Source: Desulfobacterales bacterium (lineage in GTDB: Bacteria; Desulfobacterota; Desulfobacteria; Desulfobacterales; UBA11574). From it: DNA of 62,206 bases. The notes beneath the pieces are model-generated. The model did no database searches. It was not told the DNA's origin and saw only the letters and a program-made list of their open reading frames with translations. Made by a program: the position numbers and the translations under genes. The stretch lies in contig JAQYVT010000009.1 of NCBI GenBank assembly GCA_030145345.1, positions 1-62,206 of the forward strand, in the 5' to 3' direction. Of the stretch, positions 33,726 through 41,502 are shown one piece after another. How positions within the stretch are numbered: position 1 is the first letter of the stretch; every line of letters starts with the position of its first letter.

Positions 33726-34133
33726 GTGAATGGTTACACAAAACAAATTCCTATCCTCGTACTGATCGCAAATAAGAGAATCCGAAGTTATGTTATAGGC
33801 TTATGCAAGAGAAACAACCTTCATCCTCTAATAGGTGCCGATCTCGAAGAACTTGTAAAAAGAATTAAAAAGATGCGCAGCGCCATCGTTATTATGGACT
33901 ACGAGGTTGTAAACTCCTATGGCACGAGGATCTACTCAAGAATTAATGTTGCTTGCCCCGGCTGTAAAGCCATCCTGCTTTGCGACCAAGACCATCGAGG
34001 ACTAATCAAACAGGCCGTGGAACTCGGGGTCTACGCCTGTATTCTGGCACCTTACGAGGAATGGGAAGTGTTGACCATGATCCGGAACCTCATAGCCAAA
34101 AATAAATTGCAGGACCATAAAGAAACCCTATGA
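33726..34133 (+). CDS. Receiver-like (CheY-fold) protein with incomplete active site
   Basis: A 135-aa protein with the five-strand rhythm of a response-regulator receiver domain: PILVLIANKRI, AIVIMDYEVV (Asp at the phospho-acceptor place), CKAILLCDQD, ACILAPYEEW. The acidic pair after strand 1 is missing and the conserved Lys before Pro in strand 5 is Ala (LAPYE where LKP is usual), so it is probably a pseudo-receiver that does not use phosphorylation normally. It starts at a GTG with a weak ribosome site. It lies upstream of a histidine kinase gene, 540 bp away. Confidence 0.55.
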   Translation: MNGYTKQIPILVLIANKRIRSYVIGLCKRNNLHPLIGADLEELVKRIKKMRSAIVIMDYEVVNSYGTRIYSRINVACPGCKAILLCDQDHRGLIKQAVELGVYACILAPYEEWEVLTMIRNLIAKNKLQDHKETL

Positions 34134-34673
34134 AGATCAAGAGGTATCATTAAAATTCAGCGACAAAAAATACGATGTTTCCGAGTTAGAAACCCCACCA
34201 ATATGATATTTACATTCCTGTCTTACCTGTGATAGACTTTTATATTCTCTTAAACTAACCTCCTTGTGATCTACATCTTCGACGCTGTTGGCAAGGAGGT
34301 GCAGCCACTTCCGAACGACAAAGCCTATTAGAATCTAACTGTCAAAGTTATTGATTTAAAATGATTAATTAGCCAACAGTAATAATTTCTGCAGCTTGCA
34401 ACAGGCTAAACCCTTATGCCCCTCTTCCTGTAGAGAGGGCTGGAAAGAGGAGAAAAATAAAAATCAGCTTTGTTATCACGCAGAACACTTCAAGGACATT
34501 TATTTTTGAAAAATGATGCTACCCAGACATGCTCAAAGGATTTTTTATCCTGAGAAAGCGCATATTGTATCCTAAACTGATCGGTTCCAGGTTCAGGGTT
34601 CAAAGTTCAAGGGTTACAACCAATTGATCAGGAATCAAAATAATCGATTCGAAAAAATTCTCCGGTAAAACCG
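34134..34673. other. Gap of 540 bp without a recognised gene
   Basis: AT-rich DNA with no convincing frame on either strand. It holds TTCAGGGTTCAAAGTTCAAGGG (34591-34612), similar to the TTCAAGGG runs at 165-195 and 24653-24670. TTGGCAAGGAGGTGCA near 34288 resembles a sigma-54 site but its spacing is one base short. Confidence 0.6.
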
Positions 34674-36191
34674 ATGATTCTGACAAACAAGATGACCTAT
34701 ACCATTAATTTGGCCATCGTAGGCGGCGGCAGGGCGTGTAAATTTTTCCTGGATCTTCTCCACAGTGAATCCTTCACCTACCTAAAGATCAATATCATCG
34801 GTGTCTGCGATATAAATCTAGAGGCTGAAGGCCTTGTTCTGGCCAAAGAGCTTGGAATATATACAACGAATAACTTTCAGGACCTTTTTAAGATAAAGGA
34901 TCTCGACAGCATCATTGAACTGACCGGCAAAAAAGATGTCCTGCTCGAGATCATCCGTCTCAGACCCAAGGGGGTCGGTGTTCTGGAACACAACATCGGC
35001 CGGTTAATGCGGCGACTTTTCGAAGTCGATCAGCGCCTTAGATTTACCGAAGAGCAGTTGGTCTTTGAAAAAAACTTTTCCGACTTTCTCGTCCAGCAGA
35101 GCAACGCTGCAATTGTGATTTTAAATAAAAATTTTGAAATCGTTGAAACCAATGATCCATACTTGAAAGCGGTTAATAAATCGAGAGAAGACGTCATGGG
35201 AGCAAACTGTTATGAGATTTCCCATGGCTACAGTGTTCCATGTTCGAGTTCGCGCCCTGACATGAAATGCCCATTGGTAGAGACCCTGAGAACCGGTAAA
35301 TCCGCTCATGTTATTCACGAACATCCCGAGCCGGGAGGTCATTTCAAATTTTGCAATTTGGTCACTTACCCTTTAAGGGATGAAAACGGCGAAATTTATC
35401 GAGTCATCGAAGTTTGGAGAGACCTCACAGAGCAATTGTCATACCGCTGGGAAAAACGGGTCAATGAATTAAAGTCCGATCTTCAAAAAATGATTCAAGA
35501 GGATCGGATGATCTCTCTGGGAAAGTTGGTAGCCAGCTGTGCCCATGAAATCAACAACCCTATTCAAGGGCTATTGACGTTCAGCGTTTTAATGCAGGAT
35601 ATGCTTGCCGAAGGTGAGCCGAGTTCTGAAGACCTGGAGCAGTTTAAAGATCATCTTGCTCTTATGTCCAAAGAATTGGAACGTTGTGGGAACATTGTTT
35701 CCGGCCTGCTTTCATTTTCCCGAGAATCCCCCAGGGAATACAAGGGAATAGATCTTAACCAAGTCCTTTTGGCTGCCATTCTCTTGACGCGCCATAAGAT
35801 GAAACTTAGGAATGTCGATCTGGTGATCCGCCTGTATCCTGATTTGTTAATGATCATGGGAAACGACCGTGAGCTGCAACAATGCTTTCTCAATCTGATT
35901 TTCAACGCCATTGAAGCGATGCGCGGCGGGGGCCGATTGAAGTTAATTTCCAAACTGGCACGTGACGAAAAAAATGTCTGCATAGAGATCCATGACACCG
36001 GATATGGAATCCCCGAGGAAAATCTTGACCATATTTTTGATCCTTTTTTCACCACAAAGGAAGAAGGAGAGGGGACAGGAATGGGATTGTCCATCGTTTA
36101 CGGTGTGGTAAAAAATCATAGAGGAGACATTAAAATTGACAGCACAGTGGGAAAAGGGAGTTCATTTATTTTGAATTTTCCAGCCCTATAG
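34674..36191 (+). CDS. Histidine kinase with N-terminal Rossmann-like segment and PAS domain
   Basis: A 505-aa sensor kinase. The first ~115 residues read INLAIVGGGRACKFFLDLL...KINIIGVCDIN...LDSIIELTGKKDVLLEIIRLRP, the glycine motif and beta-alpha-beta rhythm of NAD-binding oxidoreductase domains. A PAS domain follows (about 130-245) with NCYEISHGYSVPCSSSRPDM and KCP cysteines. The HisKA box is SCAHEINNPIQG (His291), and the ATPase motifs are NLIFNAIEAM, DTGYGIPEE and GTGMGLSIVYG. There is no membrane segment, so it is cytoplasmic. The NtrC-type regulator 178 bp downstream is the likely partner. Confidence 0.85.
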   Translation: MILTNKMTYTINLAIVGGGRACKFFLDLLHSESFTYLKINIIGVCDINLEAEGLVLAKELGIYTTNNFQDLFKIKDLDSIIELTGKKDVLLEIIRLRPKGVGVLEHNIGRLMRRLFEVDQRLRFTEEQLVFEKNFSDFLVQQSNAAIVILNKNFEIVETNDPYLKAVNKSREDVMGANCYEISHGYSVPCSSSRPDMKCPLVETLRTGKSAHVIHEHPEPGGHFKFCNLVTYPLRDENGEIYRVIEVWRDLTEQLSYRWEKRVNELKSDLQKMIQEDRMISLGKLVASCAHEINNPIQGLLTFSVLMQDMLAEGEPSSEDLEQFKDHLALMSKELERCGNIVSGLLSFSRESPREYKGIDLNQVLLAAILLTRHKMKLRNVDLVIRLYPDLLMIMGNDRELQQCFLNLIFNAIEAMRGGGRLKLISKLARDEKNVCIEIHDTGYGIPEENLDHIFDPFFTTKEEGEGTGMGLSIVYGVVKNHRGDIKIDSTVGKGSSFILNFPAL

Positions 36192-36369
36192 CTTATTTTT
36201 TGAAGCTAAATTCTGCAAGTTTCGAGTTTGCCGGATATCAAAGGGGGCCAGCGTATAACCAAATTGTAATACAGCCGGTTTGGCAATATCGGCACTCCAA
36301 AAGATAAACCGTTCTCGATTTAGAGAATAGTTTATACCGGTTTTAGGTTTTATGTGATGGAGGAATACG

Positions 36370-37725
36370 ATGGATAAAAAAATGAGTATTATGGTCGTGG
36401 ATGACGAGGAAATTGTCCGCAAGTCTCTTTTTCACTGGTTTAAAAAATACGGTCATGTGGTGGAGACCGCTTCATCGGGCTTCGAAGCTTTGGAAAAACT
36501 GGTAAAATATCCTTTTCAGTTGCTTTTTGTTGACATTAAAATGCCCGAGATGAATGGAATAGAACTTCTGGAAAAAGTTAAGACAGAATACCCGGATACC
36601 ATGGTTGTTATTATCACTGCATATGGATCCATTGAGTCGGCTGTCAAGGCCATGCGGATCGGTGCCAGCGACTATCTGCTTAAGCCTTTCAAACCGGATC
36701 ATCTCTCCCTTGTAATGGAGCGAATATCCGTTCAAAAGAGGCTCGTATCCGAATACAACTATATTAAAGGACGTTTAGAGAAAATCACCCGTTTTGATAA
36801 CATCATCGGACAAGCACCTGTAATGGAGGCAGTTTTCGATCTAATTCCAGAGGTTGCACAGAGCGATTCTTCTATTTTGCTGGTCGGGGAAACCGGTACC
36901 GGCAAAGAATTGGTGGCAAAAGCGATCCATGCCGAAAGTCGCCGATCCCATCTGCCTTTTATCGCCATCAACTGCGGTGCGATCCCGGAATCTCTTTTAG
37001 AGAGCGAACTTTTTGGACATCAAAAAGGCGTGTTCACCGGTGCGACCCGTGCTCGAAAGGGTTTTTTGGAAGTTGTTTCCGGAGGGACCCTCTTTCTTGA
37101 TGAAGTCGGGGAGATCAGTTCCAAAATGCAGGTCGATCTTTTGCGGGTTCTGGAGGAAAGAAAAATAACGAGTATTGGAAGCAGGGAACCTGTTGAAGTT
37201 GATTTTCGGCTCATCTCAGCCACACGGCGGGATCTTAAGAAAGAAGTGGCCGAAGGTGCTTTCAGAGAAGATTTTTTTTACCGTATCAATGTTATTATGA
37301 TAGAAATTCCGCCATTAAGAAAAAGAAAAGAAGACATTCCTTTATTGGTTGAGCACTTTCTTAAAAAGTACAGCCAGGAAACAACCAAAAAAGTCGATCA
37401 TATCACCCATGATACCATTGTGCTGTTAAAACGGTATGACTGGCCGGGAAATGTAAGAGAACTTGAGAATGCCATTGAACGGGCTGTTGTTCTTTCCAAA
37501 GCCCGAACACTCAGAATTGAAGATTTTTCCTTCCTTAGATCCTCCACGATACCGATTTCAAAGCCTCTATCCCTACGTGAGACGGAAAAGAATCATATTC
37601 AACAGATATTGGAAGAGTACAGTTGGAATGTGACCCAGTCCGCAAAAATTCTGGAAATCAACCGGGTCACTCTGCATAAAATGATTAAACGGTACAATCT
37701 TAAAAGACCGGAAAATTCTTCATGA
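36370..37725 (+). CDS. NtrC-family sigma-54 response regulator
   Basis: A 451-aa two-component regulator. The receiver has Asp11/Asp12, phospho-acceptor Asp55 (LLFVDIKMPEMNG), Thr83 and Lys105 (YLLKPF). The AAA+ domain has GETGTGKE (173-180). The sigma-54 loop reads GVFTGA (220-225) instead of GAFTGA. LFLDEVGE and REDFFYRI follow, and a Fis helix-turn-helix ends the protein (NVTQSAKILEINRVTLHKMIKRY). ATG follows GGAGGAA. Partner of the kinase at 34674; the nearest sigma-54 promoter in the same direction is at 38754. Confidence 0.93.
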   Translation: MDKKMSIMVVDDEEIVRKSLFHWFKKYGHVVETASSGFEALEKLVKYPFQLLFVDIKMPEMNGIELLEKVKTEYPDTMVVIITAYGSIESAVKAMRIGASDYLLKPFKPDHLSLVMERISVQKRLVSEYNYIKGRLEKITRFDNIIGQAPVMEAVFDLIPEVAQSDSSILLVGETGTGKELVAKAIHAESRRSHLPFIAINCGAIPESLLESELFGHQKGVFTGATRARKGFLEVVSGGTLFLDEVGEISSKMQVDLLRVLEERKITSIGSREPVEVDFRLISATRRDLKKEVAEGAFREDFFYRINVIMIEIPPLRKRKEDIPLLVEHFLKKYSQETTKKVDHITHDTIVLLKRYDWPGNVRELENAIERAVVLSKARTLRIEDFSFLRSSTIPISKPLSLRETEKNHIQQILEEYSWNVTQSAKILEINRVTLHKMIKRYNLKRPENSS

Positions 37726-37758
37726 AATTCAGGCTAAGTTCGGGGAATATTTTATTTC

Positions 37759-38307
37759 ATGAGCACAGACAAAAGACGCATCGGCATAGTACCTTTTGGA
37801 GAAGTCCCTGAAATTGCCTTAAAGGTCATCGCGGGGCATATCTCAGCCTGTTTTCACCTTCCCTCACAAATTTTGCCTTCGCTTGAAAATCCTGAATATG
37901 CCGTGGACAGAGGACGGTGCCAGTATGATGCGGGTATCATCCTCGAGACATTGGAGTCCATGTCCTTTAAAGATTGTGAAAAGGTCGTCGGTGTTTTGGA
38001 TCTGGACCTCTTTATTCCCATTTTCACCCACACCTTTGGTGAAGCAAAAATAGGCGGCCAATTTGCCCTGGTCTCTCTGTTCAGGCTGGCGAAGAATCCG
38101 GACGGATCCTCCCCCCCATCATCTCTTGTCTATGAAAGGGCGGTGAAGGTAGCCCTTCATGAACTGGGGCATCTTTTTGAACTCCTCCATTGCGAGGATA
38201 AAAGATGTCTAATGCATTTTTCAGGAAGTATCGAGGAACTCGACGAGACACCGCTCTATCTTTGCAGGTACTGCTCAATCTATCTTCAGGACGAGCTTCT
38301 TCGTTAG
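37759..38307 (+). CDS. Archaemetzincin-like zinc protease
   Basis: A 182-aa predicted metalloprotease. The zinc site reads HELGHLFELLHCEDKRCLM...CRYC, which follows the archaemetzincin signature HExxHxxGxxHCx4CxM...CxxC closely. The glycine of the metzincin motif is Glu here. The Met of the Met-turn is present, and the cysteines would bind a second structural zinc. It begins 33 nt after the response regulator stop and may be co-transcribed. Substrate unknown in bacteria; a few archaeal and human relatives are aminopeptidases. Confidence 0.8.
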   Translation: MSTDKRRIGIVPFGEVPEIALKVIAGHISACFHLPSQILPSLENPEYAVDRGRCQYDAGIILETLESMSFKDCEKVVGVLDLDLFIPIFTHTFGEAKIGGQFALVSLFRLAKNPDGSSPPSSLVYERAVKVALHELGHLFELLHCEDKRCLMHFSGSIEELDETPLYLCRYCSIYLQDELLR

Positions 38308-38340
38308 CCAGGGATTTTCATTCTTGTTATTCTTGACAAA

Positions 38341-38519
38341 CTCGTAAAAGTCTTTTGTGAGCGATATCTGATCATTTGGGGATCCAGTGTTTCAAGGGGT
38401 GATGCGTTAAAAATTTCAAGCTGTTTGAGGCGCTTGCGACGCGTTCTTGAAATTTAGCAGCACCGCTTGAAACGCCCCCAAATGGTCACTGAGCGAGCAA
38501 AACGGACTTTTTACGAGAC
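38341..38519. mobile_element. MITE-like palindrome, about 180 bp
   Basis: Ends CTCGTAAAAGTC (38341-38352) and GACTTTTTACGAG (38505-38517) are inverted. The interior is also palindromic: CATTTGGGG...GTTTCAAG...AAATTTCAAG against CTTGAAATTT...CTTGAAACGCCCCCAAATGG, so the whole element can fold into one long hairpin. No frame inside. It lies 34 bp after the archaemetzincin stop. Confidence 0.65.
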
Positions 38520-38753
38520 CATCAATCTTAAAAATGACTACAATAGTGTAGCCGTAAGCAACAGCTTTTTATCTATTTGATTTTAATGTTTTTTTATATG
38601 AAAGACCGATTAAATCCTTCCTGAAATGTAGCCAAAGTTTTCACTTATCCCTTTAATCCATAAAACATATTCTCGGTCGGCTCCTTTCGTAGCTCTTAAA
38701 AAAATCAAATAATTTCAATAAGAAAACCGTTCTGAAGATGTTTTGTCTATTCC

Positions 38754-38769
38754 TGGCACATTCGTTGCA
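38754..38769 (+). promoter_or_regulatory. Sigma-54 promoter upstream of the GcvH-like genes
   Basis: TGGCACATTCGTTGCA matches the consensus TGGCACnnnnnTTGCA completely. Start expected near 38780, 335 bp upstream of the first GcvH-like gene. Confidence 0.85.
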
Positions 38770-38827
38770 AATACATTACATCATAAAATGGAAATATGTA
38801 CGGTAGCATAACCCCCCCATTCATTGG

Positions 38828-38969
38828 TTTGAGCCTTTTTTAAAGTGCTAAGCGCGCTAGGCTAAATCACGCCAAAGGCGGATAAATTTATAGAACCTGG
38901 GCTATCAACCTCAAACAGCACAAAATTTTCACGCCCCTTTGCTAAGCGCTTTTCTGGAAAAGACTCAAA
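38828..38969. mobile_element. MITE-like palindrome, 142 bp, inside a sigma-54 leader
   Basis: TTTGAGCCTTTTTTAAAGTG followed by CTAAGC at the left, and GCTAAGCGCTTTTCTGGAAA followed by AGACTCAAA at the right, are imperfect inverted ends. A left-half relative is at 2988-3048. No frame inside. It lies between the sigma-54 promoter at 38754 and the GcvH-like genes, so it would be transcribed as part of the leader. Confidence 0.6.
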
Positions 38970-38993
38970 AGTTAATCACCGTGAGGTTTTTAA

Positions 38994-39071
38994 ATGGCTT
39001 TTAGTAAGGATCCTGCAATAAAAAGAGCCGTCGAACCGTCCTACAGAGACCGGCAGTCAATCATGCTGTAA
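38994..39071 (+). CDS. Possible 25-aa leader peptide
   Basis: ATG behind GTGAGG, 25 codons (starts MAFSKDPAIKRAVEPSYRD), stop at 39069, 44 nt before the GcvH-like gene's ATG. Placement in the leader of a sigma-54 transcript suggests either a leader peptide or chance. Confidence 0.3.
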   Translation: MAFSKDPAIKRAVEPSYRDRQSIML

Positions 39072-39114
39072 ATCCATGGTGAGTATAATCTCAGCATGAA
39101 GGGAGGCTCAGATT

Positions 39115-40209
39115 ATGAAAAGCAAAACATCTAAATCGAAAAAGAAAAAAGACGATGGCAAAGAGAAAGGAGTTGATACAAAAAAGCTCATTGGCATCGA
39201 TCAGCCCTTTGATTACGAGGAAGTGGCTTCGATAACCGCTCCCGAATATGTTCGAAATCTGCACCGTGATGGTGGCGCTGTCCTCCCTTATGAGACGCTG
39301 AAGAAAAATGCTGCCGGTTTTTATTTGCTTGAAGAGAGGTGCATATGGATGAAGGCCGGGATCATCAATTTCCGGCTCTGCGATGGTGACAATGATTGCT
39401 ACAATTGTTCCTTCGACCAAGCCATGAGAAGTGCCATGGAGGAAAAAGCGCCTCCGAAAGGAAATGAAAGACAAGCGGACTGGGTGAATCAACTGAAAGA
39501 GAGATATCAGATTGCCGCCACGCCATGTATCCATTTTAAATCAGGGCGCATAGAATCCCCTAAAGAATGTACCAACAATTACGAGTGTTATCAGTGTCGT
39601 GTTCATCGGATGCTGTACGCCAAAAAGCAGGCGAAAGCCGTTGAGGGGCCAACGTACACGAACGTCTCGGGATATCGGGTTGCGGATGATTATTATTACC
39701 ACATCGGCCATTCCTGGGTCCACCTGGAGCATGATGGATGGAGCAGGATCGGAATCGACGACTTCATTTCCAAGATTTCCGGGCCGCTGGATACGATAAA
39801 TCTACCTCCCGTCGGCGCCTTTTTAAAGCAGGGCGAAATAGGGTGGGTGTTGACCCGTAATGGTAACAAGGCTTCCATGCAATCCCCCGTGTCCGGAACC
39901 GTCTTTGCTGTAAATGAAAGAATAAAAAGAGAGCCCGAGATTGCACATAATGACCCGTATGGAGAGGGCTGGTTATGCCTTTTAGATCCTGCCAACCTGA
40001 GGTTTGATTTAAAAGGGCTTTATTTTGGGAAAGAGTCCTTTCAGTGGATAGATCAGGAAAACCAGCGTCTGCTGAAAATACTGGGATCCAAATATGAACG
40101 ACTGGCGGCCACGGGCGGTGGGATGATCGACGACATATTTGGGCAAATTCCAGAGATTTCCTGGGATCGGCTGGTAAGGACTTTTTTTCGTACATCAGAA
40201 AAGGGCTAA
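39115..40209 (+). CDS. GcvH-like lipoyl-domain protein with cysteine-rich insert
   Basis: A 364-aa protein. After a Lys-rich start come two cysteine clusters (about 76-110 and 135-165, each C-x(12)-C-x(5)-C-x(2)-C-like: CDGDNDCYNC and CTNNYECYQC). The C-terminal ~180 residues follow the glycine cleavage H protein: GHSWVHLEHDGWSRIGIDDF, INLPPVGAFLKQGE and KASMQSPVSGTVFAVNE. The Lys in NGNKASMQSP is at the lipoylation place. No other glycine cleavage gene is near, so a role as a swinging-arm carrier in another system is likely. Ribosome site GGGAGG. Confidence 0.75.
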   Translation: MKSKTSKSKKKKDDGKEKGVDTKKLIGIDQPFDYEEVASITAPEYVRNLHRDGGAVLPYETLKKNAAGFYLLEERCIWMKAGIINFRLCDGDNDCYNCSFDQAMRSAMEEKAPPKGNERQADWVNQLKERYQIAATPCIHFKSGRIESPKECTNNYECYQCRVHRMLYAKKQAKAVEGPTYTNVSGYRVADDYYYHIGHSWVHLEHDGWSRIGIDDFISKISGPLDTINLPPVGAFLKQGEIGWVLTRNGNKASMQSPVSGTVFAVNERIKREPEIAHNDPYGEGWLCLLDPANLRFDLKGLYFGKESFQWIDQENQRLLKILGSKYERLAATGGGMIDDIFGQIPEISWDRLVRTFFRTSEKG

Positions 40210-40450
40210 ATCATTCTCGTTATGGATAACGATCAATTATCTTGGCACAATTATGTCTAAATATAATAAAAAAAGACGGCAGGTCGTTTCATACCCTTAG
40301 AATAAAAGATACGATCCACCCTGCGCCTTATGGTTGCTAACCAATTGAAATTAAATTTATTATTTCCAGAAACGGCAATATCGACTCGTACAGTAATCGG
40401 GTCCGGATGCAGAGGGTGGACATAAACAGGCCGTGAAAGGAGCGCCTACC

Positions 40451-41239
40451 ATGAAACACAATGTATATGAATTTAAAAAGAAAAAAACAGACAAAGAAGC
40501 AGAGGGGTTGCGTTCGAAAAGACGCATTGGCATCGATCAGCCCTTTGATAATGATGCGGTGGTTTCGATAACCGGTCCCGAATATACCCGTTACCTAAAC
40601 CGAGACGGAATAGCTGTTCTCCCTTATGAAGGGCTGAAGAAAAATGTCGCTGATTTTCTTTTGAAAGCCGTTGAACAGCCTAATTACACAACGGTTTCGG
40701 GGTTTCAGGTTGTGGACAATTATTATCACCACGTCGGCCATTCCTGGGTTCATCTATTGAATGACGGATGGGTCAGGATCGGAATCGATGATTTCGTTTC
40801 CAAGGTTTTCGGGCCGGCGGATACGATACATCTTCCTTCAGCCGGAGACTTTTTGATGCAGGGCGAAGTTGCATGGGTACTGACCCGAAATGATCAAAAG
40901 GCTCCCATGCAATCGCCGGTGTCCGGAATCGTGTTTGCCGTAAACGATAAGATAAAAGAGCAGCCTGAGGTTACACACGATGATCCGTACGGAGAGGGTT
41001 GGTTATTTCTTTTAAATCCTGTCAGCCTGGAGATCAATAAAAAGGAACTTAAATTGGAAAAAGAGTGCTTCCAATGGATCGAAAAGGAAAATCAGAATCT
41101 TTTAGAGTTGTTGGGGAACACGTACGAAAGACTGGCAGCCACCGGCGGTGGGCTGATCGACGATATCTTCGGGAATTTTCCTGAGATTGGCTGGGACCGG
41201 TTGGTGAGGACCTTTCTTCGAACAGCAGAACAGAGATAG
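40451..41239 (+). CDS. GcvH-like lipoyl-domain protein, paralog without cysteine insert
   Basis: A 262-aa paralog of the preceding protein. The N-terminus (RRIGIDQPFD, SITGPEYTRYLNRDG, VLPYEGLKKN) and the H-protein domain (GHSWVHLLNDGWVRIGIDDF, QKAPMQSPVSGIVFAVND) are closely similar, but the ~100-residue cysteine-rich part is absent. The Lys in NDQKAPMQSP could be lipoylated. ATG at 40451 lies behind AAAGGAG. Tandem duplication followed by loss or gain of the insert is the simplest history. Both proteins end with the shared ERLAATGGG-IDDIFG-PEI-WDRLVRTF. Confidence 0.75.
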   Translation: MKHNVYEFKKKKTDKEAEGLRSKRRIGIDQPFDNDAVVSITGPEYTRYLNRDGIAVLPYEGLKKNVADFLLKAVEQPNYTTVSGFQVVDNYYHHVGHSWVHLLNDGWVRIGIDDFVSKVFGPADTIHLPSAGDFLMQGEVAWVLTRNDQKAPMQSPVSGIVFAVNDKIKEQPEVTHDDPYGEGWLFLLNPVSLEINKKELKLEKECFQWIEKENQNLLELLGNTYERLAATGGGLIDDIFGNFPEIGWDRLVRTFLRTAEQR

Positions 41240-41461
41240 CCCGAACTAAAGATTCAGAAATTATTTCGCCGGTGTTTCCATTAAGTTGATGCGTTTATTG
41301 AGCCAAAGCTTTACGGCTATCATCAAGTATTACAAAGGGGGGCTTTCGTATTTGAGACCTCCTTTGCCGTTTTAGTAACACTGTGTTATAAAAAAGATAT
41401 TTTATTTGATGAACATGACTTCAAGATTTCTGTGGCGCAACCATTACTCAATGATGCATTT

Positions 41462-41479
41462 GCACCAAAATTTTGGTGC
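41462..41479. promoter_or_regulatory. 18-bp perfect palindrome upstream of a kinase gene
   Basis: GCACCAAAATTTTGGTGC is exactly symmetric and lies 24 bp before the ATG at 41503. No U-tract follows. It looks like a dimeric repressor operator. Confidence 0.5.
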
Positions 41480-41502
41480 GTAACTTGAGTTTCTAATATA
41501 TT

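Noticed and set aside
34284-34302. TTGGCAAGGAGGTGCA as a sigma-54 promoter
   Set aside because: The distance between GG and GC is one base too short, and no gene starts at a suitable distance.
40241-40258. TGGCACAATTATGTCT as a second sigma-54 promoter before the second GcvH-like gene
   Set aside because: The -24 part is good, but the -12 GC is not at the right place. It might be a decayed duplicate of the 38754 promoter.
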